A stretch of DNA of 60,605 bases from an uncultured Campylobacterales bacterium (lineage in GTDB: Bacteria; Campylobacterota; Campylobacteria; Campylobacterales; Arcobacteraceae), in NCBI GenBank assembly GCA_938084175.1, contig CALKDR010000007.1, positions 1 to 60,605 of the forward strand, read 5' to 3'. The notes beneath the pieces are model-generated. The model searched no databases. It worked only from the letters and a program-made list of their open reading frames with translations, and had not been told where the DNA came from. Position numbers and translations under genes: made by a program. Shown here one piece after another: positions 53,889-60,605 of the stretch (the stretch's first letter is position 1; every line of letters begins with the position of its first letter).

Positions 53889-53929
53889 ATAATAGTTATT
53901 TTATATATTTTTTGTAGAAGAATACTGTC
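53889..53929 (-). promoter_or_regulatory. Island promoter (site e) for SDR-NTF2-MFS unit
   Basis: On the minus strand GACAGTATTCTTCTACAA (53929-53912) is a weaker copy of the island element (13 of 18 positions as in site c), followed after 17 bases by TATTAT (53894-53889), 20 bases before the start. A conventional reading (TTGACA at 53931 with TATATA 18 bases on) is also possible. Confidence 0.45.
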
Positions 53930-54023
53930 AATTAATATTTTTTACTTGAGTATATTTTCAAGCTTTTAAAAGTAAAATCAAAGTATAATCGCGATTATAT
54001 AGATTATCTTAGGAAATTAATTA

Positions 54024-55025
54024 ATGAATATAGACATAATACTTCAAAATATTTTAAACCCGCCAATACTATTCTTTTTTCTTGGTATGCTTGCTGTTTT
54101 TTTTAAATCAGATTTATCTATACCACAACCTTTACCAAAGCTTTTTTCACTTTATCTTCTAATTGCTATTGGACTTCATGGAGGATATGAACTTTCACAA
54201 AGTGGTATTGATCTTTATATTTTCAAATCTTTAGGTTTAGCTGTATTTATGGCTACTTTAGTACCAATATATAGCTATTTTATTTTGCGTATGAAGCTAA
54301 ACACCTATGATGCAGTAGCAGTTGCTGCTACATATGGTTCAATTTCTGCTGTTACGTTTATAACAGGAATTACATATCTTCAAACAATTGGTGTTGAATA
54401 TGGTGGATATATGGTTGCAGCTATGACACTTATGGAATCTCCTGCAATTGTTATAGGGCTTGTTTTTGCTACAATTTTTGCAAAAAATTCTAATAATGAA
54501 AACTCAAATGAAAAATCAGATGAAAAAAAATCTACTGATTGGAAAGAGATTTTAAGAGAAGCTTTTTTAAACCCATCTGTATATTTACTTGTTGGTGCTT
54601 TAATAATAGGAATTTTAACAGGACAAAAAGGTTGGGATTCTATGGAGCCACTTTTTGGTACACTGTTTAAAGGAATGTTAGCATTCTTTTTACTTGATAT
54701 GGGAATAGTTGCAGCAAAAAGAATTTATGAATTAAAAAAACTTGGTGTATTTTTAATCATCTTTGCAATAGCAATGCCTATATTTAATGCAGGTGTAGCA
54801 ATGTCATTAGCTTATTTCTTTGATTTATCAAAAGGTGATGCTTTCTTACTTGCACTATTAAGTGGAAGTGCATCTTATATTGCCGTTCCTGCAGCTATGC
54901 GGTTATCAGTTCCTGAAGCAAATCCTGGTATTTATTTACCATTGAGTTTAGCAATAACATTCCCTTTTAATATTTCATTGGGAATACCGTTGTATTATTA
55001 TTTTATAAACATTCTGTGGGGTTAA
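54024..55025 (+). CDS. sbtA: SbtA-type sodium-dependent bicarbonate transporter
   Basis: A 333-residue membrane protein with about ten helices in two inverted halves. The first half opens ILNPPILFFFLGMLAVFFKSDLSIPQPLP and includes YGSISAVTFITGITYLQTIG; the second half has SGSASYIAVPAAMRLSVPEANPG, the conserved Na/bicarbonate site pattern. The central loop of about 25 polar residues separates the halves. It raises internal inorganic carbon. The PII-like partner gene follows after one base, which supports the call. Confidence 0.9.
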   Translation: MNIDIILQNILNPPILFFFLGMLAVFFKSDLSIPQPLPKLFSLYLLIAIGLHGGYELSQSGIDLYIFKSLGLAVFMATLVPIYSYFILRMKLNTYDAVAVAATYGSISAVTFITGITYLQTIGVEYGGYMVAAMTLMESPAIVIGLVFATIFAKNSNNENSNEKSDEKKSTDWKEILREAFLNPSVYLLVGALIIGILTGQKGWDSMEPLFGTLFKGMLAFFLLDMGIVAAKRIYELKKLGVFLIIFAIAMPIFNAGVAMSLAYFFDLSKGDAFLLALLSGSASYIAVPAAMRLSVPEANPGIYLPLSLAITFPFNISLGIPLYYYFINILWG

Positions 55026-55026
55026 T

Positions 55027-55317
55027 ATGAAAAAAATGAAAAAAATCGAGATCATAATCGAATCAATTTATTTAAATAAATTATTAGATTTATTTAAAAA
55101 TAGAGATATTTCTGGATATACAATAATCAAAGATATACAAGGTTCTGGTGGTCATGGCTTAAAAATGGCAGATCAATTTAGTGATATTCAAAGTAATAAT
55201 TATATCTTTATTGTTTGTGAAGATAAAAAATTTGAAGAAATAAAAGAAGAAATAAGATCTTTTACTAAAAGATATGGTGGGAAATGTATTGTTAGTGATT
55301 CCCTAATGTTGTTATAA
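55027..55317 (+). CDS. sbtB: SbtB-like PII signalling protein
   Basis: A 96-residue protein of the PII superfamily. KIEIIIESIYLNKLLDLFK is the first strand-helix, SGYTIIKDIQGSGGHGLKMAD corresponds to the GxGxxG-type T-loop base, and NNYIFIVCEDKKFEEI the second half. The T-loop is short and there is no uridylylation Tyr, as in SbtB. SbtB proteins bind adenine nucleotides and gate SbtA. Coupled to sbtA with a one-base gap. Confidence 0.88.
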   Translation: MKKMKKIEIIIESIYLNKLLDLFKNRDISGYTIIKDIQGSGGHGLKMADQFSDIQSNNYIFIVCEDKKFEEIKEEIRSFTKRYGGKCIVSDSLMLL

Positions 55318-55336
55318 ATTAATACAGGAAATATAT

Positions 55337-56488
55337 ATGAACAAAGACTTTAATTACTCTGGGTTAAAAATAGGAATTATTGGTGGTGGACAACTTGGTA
55401 AAATCATGTCACAAAAAGCAAAAAAAATGGGCTTTCATGTAACAATTTTAGACCCAACTGTTAATTGTCCTGCGGCTCAAGTTTCAGATAAACATATAGT
55501 TGGTGGTTTTTACGATAAAGAGAAATTAGAGCAATTAGTTCAAGAAACAGATGTTACTACTTTTGAATTAGAACATATTGATACTTCAATTTTAAAAGAA
55601 TTATATGATAATGGACATAATATTCATCCATCTCCATATGTTATGGAATTAATACAAAATAAATATGAACAAAAGAAGCTTTTAGATGAAAAAGGTATTC
55701 CTGTACCTTTATATAAAGATGTTAAAAGTGATGAAGATTTAGCTGCTTTTGGTTTTCCTGTAATTCAAAAAGTGAAACTTGGTGGATATGATGGGAAAGG
55801 TGTTCAAATGCTTAAATCTCAAGCTGACATCAAAAACTGTCTTGAAACAGAATCTTTTATTGAAGAATTAGTAGATATTGATAAAGAATTAGCAGTAATC
55901 GTAGCAAGAAATATGGAAGGTGAAATCAAGTGTTATCCTGTTGTTGAAATGTTATTTGACGAAAGAGTTAATATCTGTGATAGCGTAATGGCACCTGCTA
56001 GAATTTCAAAAGAAATTGAAGAAAAATGTATTGAAATTTGTACTAAATCTATTCAAGTTTTAGGTGGAGTTGGTATTTTTGGAGTTGAATTATTTTTAAC
56101 TAAAAAAGGTGAAATTCTAGTAAATGAAATTGCACCACGACCACATAATTCTGGTCATTATACAGTTGAAGCTTGTGCAACATCACAGTTTGAACAAATC
56201 ATTAGAGCAGTTACAAACCTACCTTTAGGTTCAACTAAACTTATTTCGCCATCTGTTATGGTAAATATTTTAGGTGAAGAAGGATATGAAGGAGAACCAT
56301 TTATTGATGGTATTCACGAAGCTTTAGAAATTCCTGAACTTTCATTTCACTTTTATGGAAAAAGTTATACAAAACCATTTAGAAAAATGGGGCATATAAC
56401 TGTACTTGATGATGATATTGATAAAGCTTTAGAAAAAGCTATGAAAGCAAAAGATGTATTAAAAATTAAAGGGAGTAAGAAAATATGA
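55337..56488 (+). CDS. purK: 5-(carboxyamino)imidazole ribonucleotide synthase
   Basis: An ATP-grasp enzyme that attaches bicarbonate to AIR. The 383 residues show [19 protein letters not shown] at the N-terminus, [37 protein letters not shown] and the C-terminal catalytic [17 protein letters not shown]. It overlaps purE by four bases. The sbtA-sbtB pair 20 bases upstream is intriguing, because PurK consumes bicarbonate. Confidence 0.95.
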   Translation: MNKDFNYSGLKIGIIGGGQLGKIMSQKAKKMGFHVTILDPTVNCPAAQVSDKHIVGGFYDKEKLEQLVQETDVTTFELEHIDTSILKELYDNGHNIHPSPYVMELIQNKYEQKKLLDEKGIPVPLYKDVKSDEDLAAFGFPVIQKVKLGGYDGKGVQMLKSQADIKNCLETESFIEELVDIDKELAVIVARNMEGEIKCYPVVEMLFDERVNICDSVMAPARISKEIEEKCIEICTKSIQVLGGVGIFGVELFLTKKGEILVNEIAPRPHNSGHYTVEACATSQFEQIIRAVTNLPLGSTKLISPSVMVNILGEEGYEGEPFIDGIHEALEIPELSFHFYGKSYTKPFRKMGHITVLDDDIDKALEKAMKAKDVLKIKGSKKI

Positions 56489-57012
56489 ATAAGCCATTAG
56501 TTGGAATTATTATGGGAAGCGATTCAGACTTACCAATTATGCAAGCAGCAGCTGCAATTTGCGAAGAGTTTGGAATTGAGTATGAAGTTACAATTGTATC
56601 AGCACATAGAACACCCCAACGTTTAGTAAAGTATTCAAAAAGTGCAGAAAAAAGAGGTCTTAGAGTTATAATTGCAGGTGCTGGTGGGGCTGCTCATTTA
56701 CCTGGTATGGTTGCATCGTTAACTGCTCTTCCTGTTATTGGAGTTCCTGTTAAAGGCTCTTCTTTAGAAGGTATGGATTCATTATTATCAATTGTTCAAA
56801 TGCCAGGAGGAGTTCCTGTAGCTACTGTTGCAATAAACGGTGCTAAAAATGCGGGTATTTTAAGTGCTCAAATTTTAGGTGTTAAAAGTAAAAAAATCAG
56901 AAAAAAAGTATCAGCATATAAAGAACAAATGTTAAATGAAGTTCAAACAAAGATTGATAAACTTGAAGATATCAAGTATGAAGAATATTTAAAAACAATG
57001 AAAAAGAAATAA
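56485..57012 (+). CDS. purE: N5-CAIR mutase
   Basis: Moves the carboxylate of N5-CAIR to C4 in purine synthesis. The 175-residue class I PurE has [18 protein letters not shown], the active-site [32 protein letters not shown] and [14 protein letters not shown]. It is coupled to purK, and a strong hairpin terminator covers its stop. Confidence 0.96.
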   Translation: MNKPLVGIIMGSDSDLPIMQAAAAICEEFGIEYEVTIVSAHRTPQRLVKYSKSAEKRGLRVIIAGAGGAAHLPGMVASLTALPVIGVPVKGSSLEGMDSLLSIVQMPGGVPVATVAINGAKNAGILSAQILGVKSKKIRKKVSAYKEQMLNEVQTKIDKLEDIKYEEYLKTMKKK

Positions 57013-57030
57013 ACTTAGGTTTATTTCTTT
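57003..57030. terminator. Bidirectional terminator, purE/small membrane gene
   Basis: A perfect twelve-base stem (aaagaaataaac, 57003-57014; gtttatttcttt, 57019-57030) with loop ttag covers the stop codons of both convergent genes and is flanked by T/A runs. Confidence 0.7.
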
Positions 57031-57173
57031 TCATATCTCTTTTTCTTAATTTCATCCCACTTATCTTTTACAGCTTCACTATTTTTTTTATCTTGTGTTG
57101 CAGACATTTTACTACCTGAAAAAAATAGTAAACCTGCAATTGATACAAGAATAAGAGTAACAATCCATTCCAT
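57021..57173 (-). CDS. 50-residue single-pass membrane protein
   Basis: An ATG at 57173 with AAGGA nine bases upstream opens a 50-codon frame. The product starts MEWIVTLILVSIAGLLFFSG, a membrane helix, then a charged helix rich in Lys, Glu and Asp ending KKKRYEKK. The charged C-terminus is probably cytoplasmic. I do not recognise a family. It lies downstream of a decayed diguanylate cyclase on the same strand. Confidence 0.55.
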   Translation of the reverse strand: MEWIVTLILVSIAGLLFFSGSKMSATQDKKNSEAVKDKWDEIKKKRYEKK

Positions 57174-57220
57174 TTTATAATCCTTATTGTAATTGCGAGT
57201 AGTATAACTAAAAAAAGAAT

Positions 57221-57655
57221 TTTTAGCCTAAGAAAGTCATAAAAAACTATAGTATTCCTACCATTCTGTTTTGATACGTAAAGTTTTTCATCTGCTTTTT
57301 TATATAAGTCTTCGATTGTAGTACTTTCATTATTCAAACAAGATATACCAATACTAACTGTTATATTTATTTTCTTTTCTTCATAAAAGAAAATATGATT
57401 TTCTATGTGTTTTCTTATTTTTTTAGCAATAATACCAGCACCTTCAATAGAAATATTATCAAGTAAATTAGATAAGCTTTATATAGTGAAGACATTGATA
57501 ATGCAGCTGCTGTGATTATTCCAATAATCAAAACAAAACTTACTAATTCAAAAGCTTGTGGAGCATAGATAATTGATGAAGCAGTCCACATACAAGCTTG
57601 GAATATATTAGAAAATGTGAAATAGATTTGATTTTTACGTATTTTTTCTTGTTAG
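57221..57655 (-). pseudogene. Decayed membrane-bound diguanylate cyclase
   Basis: The upstream piece (about 57655-57480) encodes a membrane-sensor segment (SSIIYAPQAFELVSFVLIIG and more hydrophobic residues). Near 57480 it shifts frame and jumps straight into the C-terminal half of a GGDEF domain: NLLDNISIEGAGIIAKKIRK, ITVSIGIS, LYKKADEKLYVSKQNGRN and TIVF. The segment that would hold the GG(D/E)EF active site is missing, so the gene has lost activity by an internal deletion plus frameshift. The 617-base gap before the ABC transporter gene holds this remnant. Confidence 0.65.
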
Positions 57656-57790
57656 TTTTACCTTAGTATCGAAATAAAGTTTTTATCTTCACTTCTTAAA
57701 ATACCAATTTTTAAGTAATAAAAATATACAATTATTTATAAAATTATTAAAGCTAAAAGCTAACAATAAATTCAATCCAAGGAATTCTTT

Positions 57791-58750
57791 ATGAAACTAA
57801 GTTCTATTTTTAAAAATGCAATCATATCAACATTAATCATGAGTGCTACACTTCAAGCAAAACCTATTTATGTGGCAACTACTGCAATTGTTGAACATCC
57901 AGCACTTGATGCAGTAAGAGATGGAATCAAGCAAACACTAAATGATAATGGTTATAATGGCAAAAAACTTAAGTTTACTTATGAAAGTGCGCAAGGAAAA
58001 CCTGATATTGCTGCACAAATAGCACGAAAAATGGTAGGAGATAATCCCGATATTATTGTTGCTATTGCAACACCATCTGCACAAGCAGCAGTTACAACTA
58101 GTTCTTCAATTCCTGTTGTATTTTCAGCAGTGACAGATCCCCTTGCTGCAAAGCTTGTTACAAGTTTAGAAAAACCAGGTGGTAATGTAACTGGTTTATC
58201 AGATATGGCAAATGTTAAAGAACACCTTGAGTTAATAAAAGAATTTATACCAAATTTAAAAGCTATTGGTATTCCATATAACCCAGGTGAAACAAACTCA
58301 GTTTCAATGCTTGCATCAATTCAAATAGAAGCGAATAAAATGGGAATAAAAATAGTAAAATCTGCAGCTCCAAAATCATCAGATGTAATGATTGCAGCTA
58401 AGCAATTAGTTGGAAAAGTAGATGCTATATATTGTCCAATTGATAATACTATTATTTCAGCTGTTGAATCTGTTGTAAAAGTTGGTATGGATGCACAGGT
58501 TCCCGTATTTGCAGGTGATACAGATACTGTTTCTAGAGGAGCTGTTGCTGCTGTTGGTTATGACTATTTTGATTTAGGACGTCAAACAGGTGATATTATT
58601 GTTCGTATTTTAAAAGGTGAAAAACCTGGTTCAATTGATGTAAAAATGGCTAAAGGTACTAATTTATTTGTCAATCCAAAAATGGCTAGAAAAATGGGTA
58701 TTAAAATTCCTGAGGCAGTACTATCACGTGCTACAAAAATCGTTGATTAA
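57791..58750 (+). CDS. ABC transporter substrate-binding protein, TrpX-like
   Basis: A 319-residue periplasmic binding protein with a signal peptide (residues 1-23, ending LQAKP). Motifs such as KLKFTYESAQGKPDIAAQIA, IPVVFSAVTDPLAAKLV and YDYFDLGRQTGDIIVRIL match the DUF534/ABC_sub_bind family that includes TrpX. Related systems import tryptophan or other aromatic or small ligands; the ligand is not evident here. A permease and ATPase gene follow in an operon. Confidence 0.9.
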   Translation: MKLSSIFKNAIISTLIMSATLQAKPIYVATTAIVEHPALDAVRDGIKQTLNDNGYNGKKLKFTYESAQGKPDIAAQIARKMVGDNPDIIVAIATPSAQAAVTTSSSIPVVFSAVTDPLAAKLVTSLEKPGGNVTGLSDMANVKEHLELIKEFIPNLKAIGIPYNPGETNSVSMLASIQIEANKMGIKIVKSAAPKSSDVMIAAKQLVGKVDAIYCPIDNTIISAVESVVKVGMDAQVPVFAGDTDTVSRGAVAAVGYDYFDLGRQTGDIIVRILKGEKPGSIDVKMAKGTNLFVNPKMARKMGIKIPEAVLSRATKIVD

Positions 58751-58764
58751 GTAGAGTTGGTAAA

Positions 58765-59667
58765 TTGTCACTTTATGCTTTTTTAGGAACACTTGAAATT
58801 GGTTTTATTTATGGCTTAGTAGCTATGGGAGTTTATCTTACATTTCGTATTTTAGACTTTCCAGACCTTACTGTTGATGGGAGTTTTACACTTGGAGCAG
58901 CAGTTACAGCTACATTAATCGTAACAGGTATTAATCCTTATTTATCTACATTATGTGGAACACTCGCAGCTGCAAGTGCGGGAATAGTAACCGCTTGGTT
59001 AAATCTTCGTTTTAATATTCTTCATTTATTAGCTAGTATTCTTACTATGACAGCTTTATACACAATAAACCTTCGTGTGATGGGAAAACCTAATGTTGCT
59101 TTAATAATGGAAGACACTATGTTAACTCCATTTGAAGGCTTAGGAATTCCTGCTATGTACATGAAGGTTATTTTTGTAGCTGTTTGTACGATTATTGGTG
59201 GATTATTACTAGCCTGGTTTTTATATACTCAATATGGATTAGCAATGAGAGCAGTTGGTTCAAATAAACGTATGGCACGAGCAAATGGTATTGTTGTAAG
59301 TGAAAAAGTATATGTAGGTCTTGCTTTATCTAATGGATTAGTTGGTCTTGCTGGAGCTTTATTTGCACAAACAAATGGCTTTGCTGATTCAACTATGGGA
59401 ATAGGAACAATTGTTGTAGGACTTGCTGCTGTTATTATTGGAGAATCATTATTTGGTACTCGCTCATTACTAATAATTGTAATGAGTTGTATCCTTGGAT
59501 CTATTTTATACAGAGTTGCAGTTTCTATGTCACTTAATGCAGATTTTTTAGGTTTTCAAGCATCAGACTTGAATCTTTTAACTGCCATACTTGTAACATT
59601 AGCATTAATCTTTCCTAAACTACGTAGTGAATGGAAAGCAAAAAAAGCAAGAAGGAGTAATCAATGA
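58765..59667 (+). CDS. ABC transporter permease, TrpY-like
   Basis: A 300-residue permease of the branched-chain amino-acid/ribose-type (BPD_transp_2) class with about eight to nine helices. Recognisable are FIYGLVAMGVYLTFRILDF, DLTVDGSFTLGAAV, the EAA-like AMRAVGSNKRMARANGI and GLAAVIIGESLFG. It starts at TTG, with only a weak purine-rich site ahead. It overlaps the ATPase gene by four bases. Confidence 0.9.
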   Translation: MSLYAFLGTLEIGFIYGLVAMGVYLTFRILDFPDLTVDGSFTLGAAVTATLIVTGINPYLSTLCGTLAAASAGIVTAWLNLRFNILHLLASILTMTALYTINLRVMGKPNVALIMEDTMLTPFEGLGIPAMYMKVIFVAVCTIIGGLLLAWFLYTQYGLAMRAVGSNKRMARANGIVVSEKVYVGLALSNGLVGLAGALFAQTNGFADSTMGIGTIVVGLAAVIIGESLFGTRSLLIIVMSCILGSILYRVAVSMSLNADFLGFQASDLNLLTAILVTLALIFPKLRSEWKAKKARRSNQ

Positions 59668-60467
59668 TCATTTGTAAAAATTTACATGTTACTTTTAATC
59701 ATGGTTTAGCAACTGAGAAATTAGCTCTTAAAGGAATTGATTTAACAATTCCAAGCGGTGAATTTGTAACAGTAATTGGCTCAAATGGTGCAGGAAAATC
59801 AACTCTACTTAATACAATTGCAGGTGATATTCAAACAACGAATGGTAACATTTTCTTTAATGATAAAGAGGTAACAAATTTATCAGCAACTGGACGAACT
59901 AAAGATATTGCACGTGTATTTCAAGACCCACTTGCAGGTACTTGTGGTGATTTAACAGTTGAAGAAAATATGGCATTAGCATATGGTCGAGGAAAACGTG
60001 GTTATTTATCTTTTGCATTAAATAACAAATTACGTAAAATATTTCAAGAGCAGTTATCTAGACTTAATCTTGGACTTGAGGATAGACTGGGTTCTCAAAT
60101 GGGACTATTATCAGGTGGTCAACGTCAATCTGTTTCTTTATTAATGTCTGCATTACAACCGAGTACTATTTTATTACTTGATGAACACACTGCTGCTCTT
60201 GATCCTAAAACTGCAGCACTTATAATGGATATTTCAGCGCAAATTATTAAAGAAAAGTCCTTAACCGTAATGATGGTAACACACTCAATGCGTCAAGCAC
60301 TTGATTATGGATCAAGAACTATCATGTTACATGAGGGCAAAATTATTTTTGATTTAACAGGTGAAGAGCGTGCAGGATATAAAGTAAAAGACTTACTTAA
60401 CTTATTTGCACTAGCACGAGAAGATGGTGAAGAATTGGATGATGATAAACTATTATTAGATACTTAA
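59664..60467 (+). CDS. ABC transporter ATPase, TrpZ-like
   Basis: A 267-residue ATPase with Walker A IGSNGAGKSTLLN (about residues 39-51), Q-loop ARVFQDPLAGTCGDLTVEEN, signature LLSGGQRQSVSLLM, Walker B ILLLDEHTAALDP (the usual Glu-Pro is Glu-His here) and the switch His in VTHSMRQAL. It completes the binding protein-permease-ATPase operon. Confidence 0.92.
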   Translation: MIICKNLHVTFNHGLATEKLALKGIDLTIPSGEFVTVIGSNGAGKSTLLNTIAGDIQTTNGNIFFNDKEVTNLSATGRTKDIARVFQDPLAGTCGDLTVEENMALAYGRGKRGYLSFALNNKLRKIFQEQLSRLNLGLEDRLGSQMGLLSGGQRQSVSLLMSALQPSTILLLDEHTAALDPKTAALIMDISAQIIKEKSLTVMMVTHSMRQALDYGSRTIMLHEGKIIFDLTGEERAGYKVKDLLNLFALAREDGEELDDDKLLLDT

Positions 60468-60477
60468 GTACTTTTTA

Positions 60478-60491
60478 GTATATCGATATAC
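60478..60491. repeat. 14-base perfect palindrome after ABC operon
   Basis: gtatatcgatatac reads the same on both strands and lies 10 bases after the ATPase stop. It may be an operator for something downstream or chance in AT-rich DNA. Confidence 0.3.
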
Positions 60492-60579
60492 ATACTGGTA
60501 TATTAACTAAATATGATTTTATTAAGATAAGTAAGAATTGTTTGCTGTATTAAATTTTAAATATGAGTTAGTAAAATCA

Positions 60580-60600
60580 CTATAGGTAATGAGCCTATAG
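60580..60600. terminator. Possible hairpin terminator at window end
   Basis: ctatagg (60580-60586) and cctatag (60594-60600) form a seven-base stem with a seven-base loop, followed by aattt before the window ends. The T-run cannot be seen in full. The 138 bases after the ATPase gene hold no gene I can support. Confidence 0.3.
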
Positions 60601-60605
60601 AATTT

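Noticed and set aside
53902-53931. TTGACA-N18-TATATA as an ordinary sigma-70 promoter for the SDR unit
   Set aside because: Possible, but the distance to the start codon and a TATTAT 17 bases after the CTACAA fit the island element geometry better; kept as an alternative under site e.
57068-57337. An 89-codon frame on the minus strand ending in hydrophobic sequence
   Set aside because: Its first 33 residues are the tail of a GGDEF domain; the rest is read-through of a neighbouring gene in the wrong frame. It belongs to the decayed cyclase.
57791-60467. Calling the ABC operon a tryptophan importer
   Set aside because: The family includes TrpXYZ but also other ligands; no T-box or trp operator is seen upstream.

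Overview
The window is AT-rich and chromosomal. Gene content and order point to a member of the Campylobacterota, most likely Arcobacteraceae. Supporting this are the blocks gap-pgk-tpiA-fabI with nadD-rsfS divergent from them, lysA-pheA-hisC, tatA-argS and ctpA/purC-purS-purQ, all of which recall Campylobacter/Arcobacter gene order. I see no rRNA, tRNA, insertion sequence or CRISPR array.

Layout. 1-3.4 kb: tail of maf, a small Cys-motif protein, an ADP-ribosylglycohydrolase and an L,D-transpeptidase lipoprotein. 3.4-12.6 kb, minus strand: lower glycolysis, fabI, lysA, pheA, hisC and dxs. A 143-base imperfect palindrome lies between fabI and lysA. 12.7-21 kb: nadD and rsfS, then a minus-strand run with argS, tatA, crcB, plsC, a BatD-like protein, purine genes and ctpA. 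21-24 kb: a YfgM/BamB-like pair, truD and a DksA-like gene. 24.3-27.4 kb: a FtsX-type ABC exporter with a small membrane-anchored partner and a Cys-rich membrane protein. 27.4-30.7 kb: a PLD-helicase-DUF3427 gene and a decayed PAS gene.

30.7-53.9 kb is the most striking part, a candidate photo-oxidative stress island. It holds three photolyase/cryptochrome paralogues, YbgA, a carotenoid-type flavin desaturase, a LytS/LytTR two-component pair, a TIGR01777 epimerase, an SRPBCC protein, ferrochelatase, a soluble THI5-like protein, two lipocalins, a UbiB-like kinase and a phasin-like protein. It also has two more flavin oxidoreductases, a CFA-type methyltransferase, DUF1365, DUF3833, an MFS transporter, an NTF2-like protein and an SDR enzyme. 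Five transcription units here share the same upstream element (about AACATTTTwnnnnwACTA), ending 16-18 bases before a TATAAT-like -10. A weaker sixth copy precedes hemH. The only regulator encoded in the island is the LytTR pair, so it is the leading candidate to act at this element (inference).

54-60.6 kb: an SbtA/SbtB bicarbonate transport pair, purK-purE, a small membrane protein, a decayed diguanylate cyclase and a TrpXYZ-type ABC transporter.

Three genes appear to start at AUU or AUC behind good Shine-Dalgarno sequences, and would be missed or shortened by a search limited to ATG/GTG/TTG. Four gene remnants are also described.
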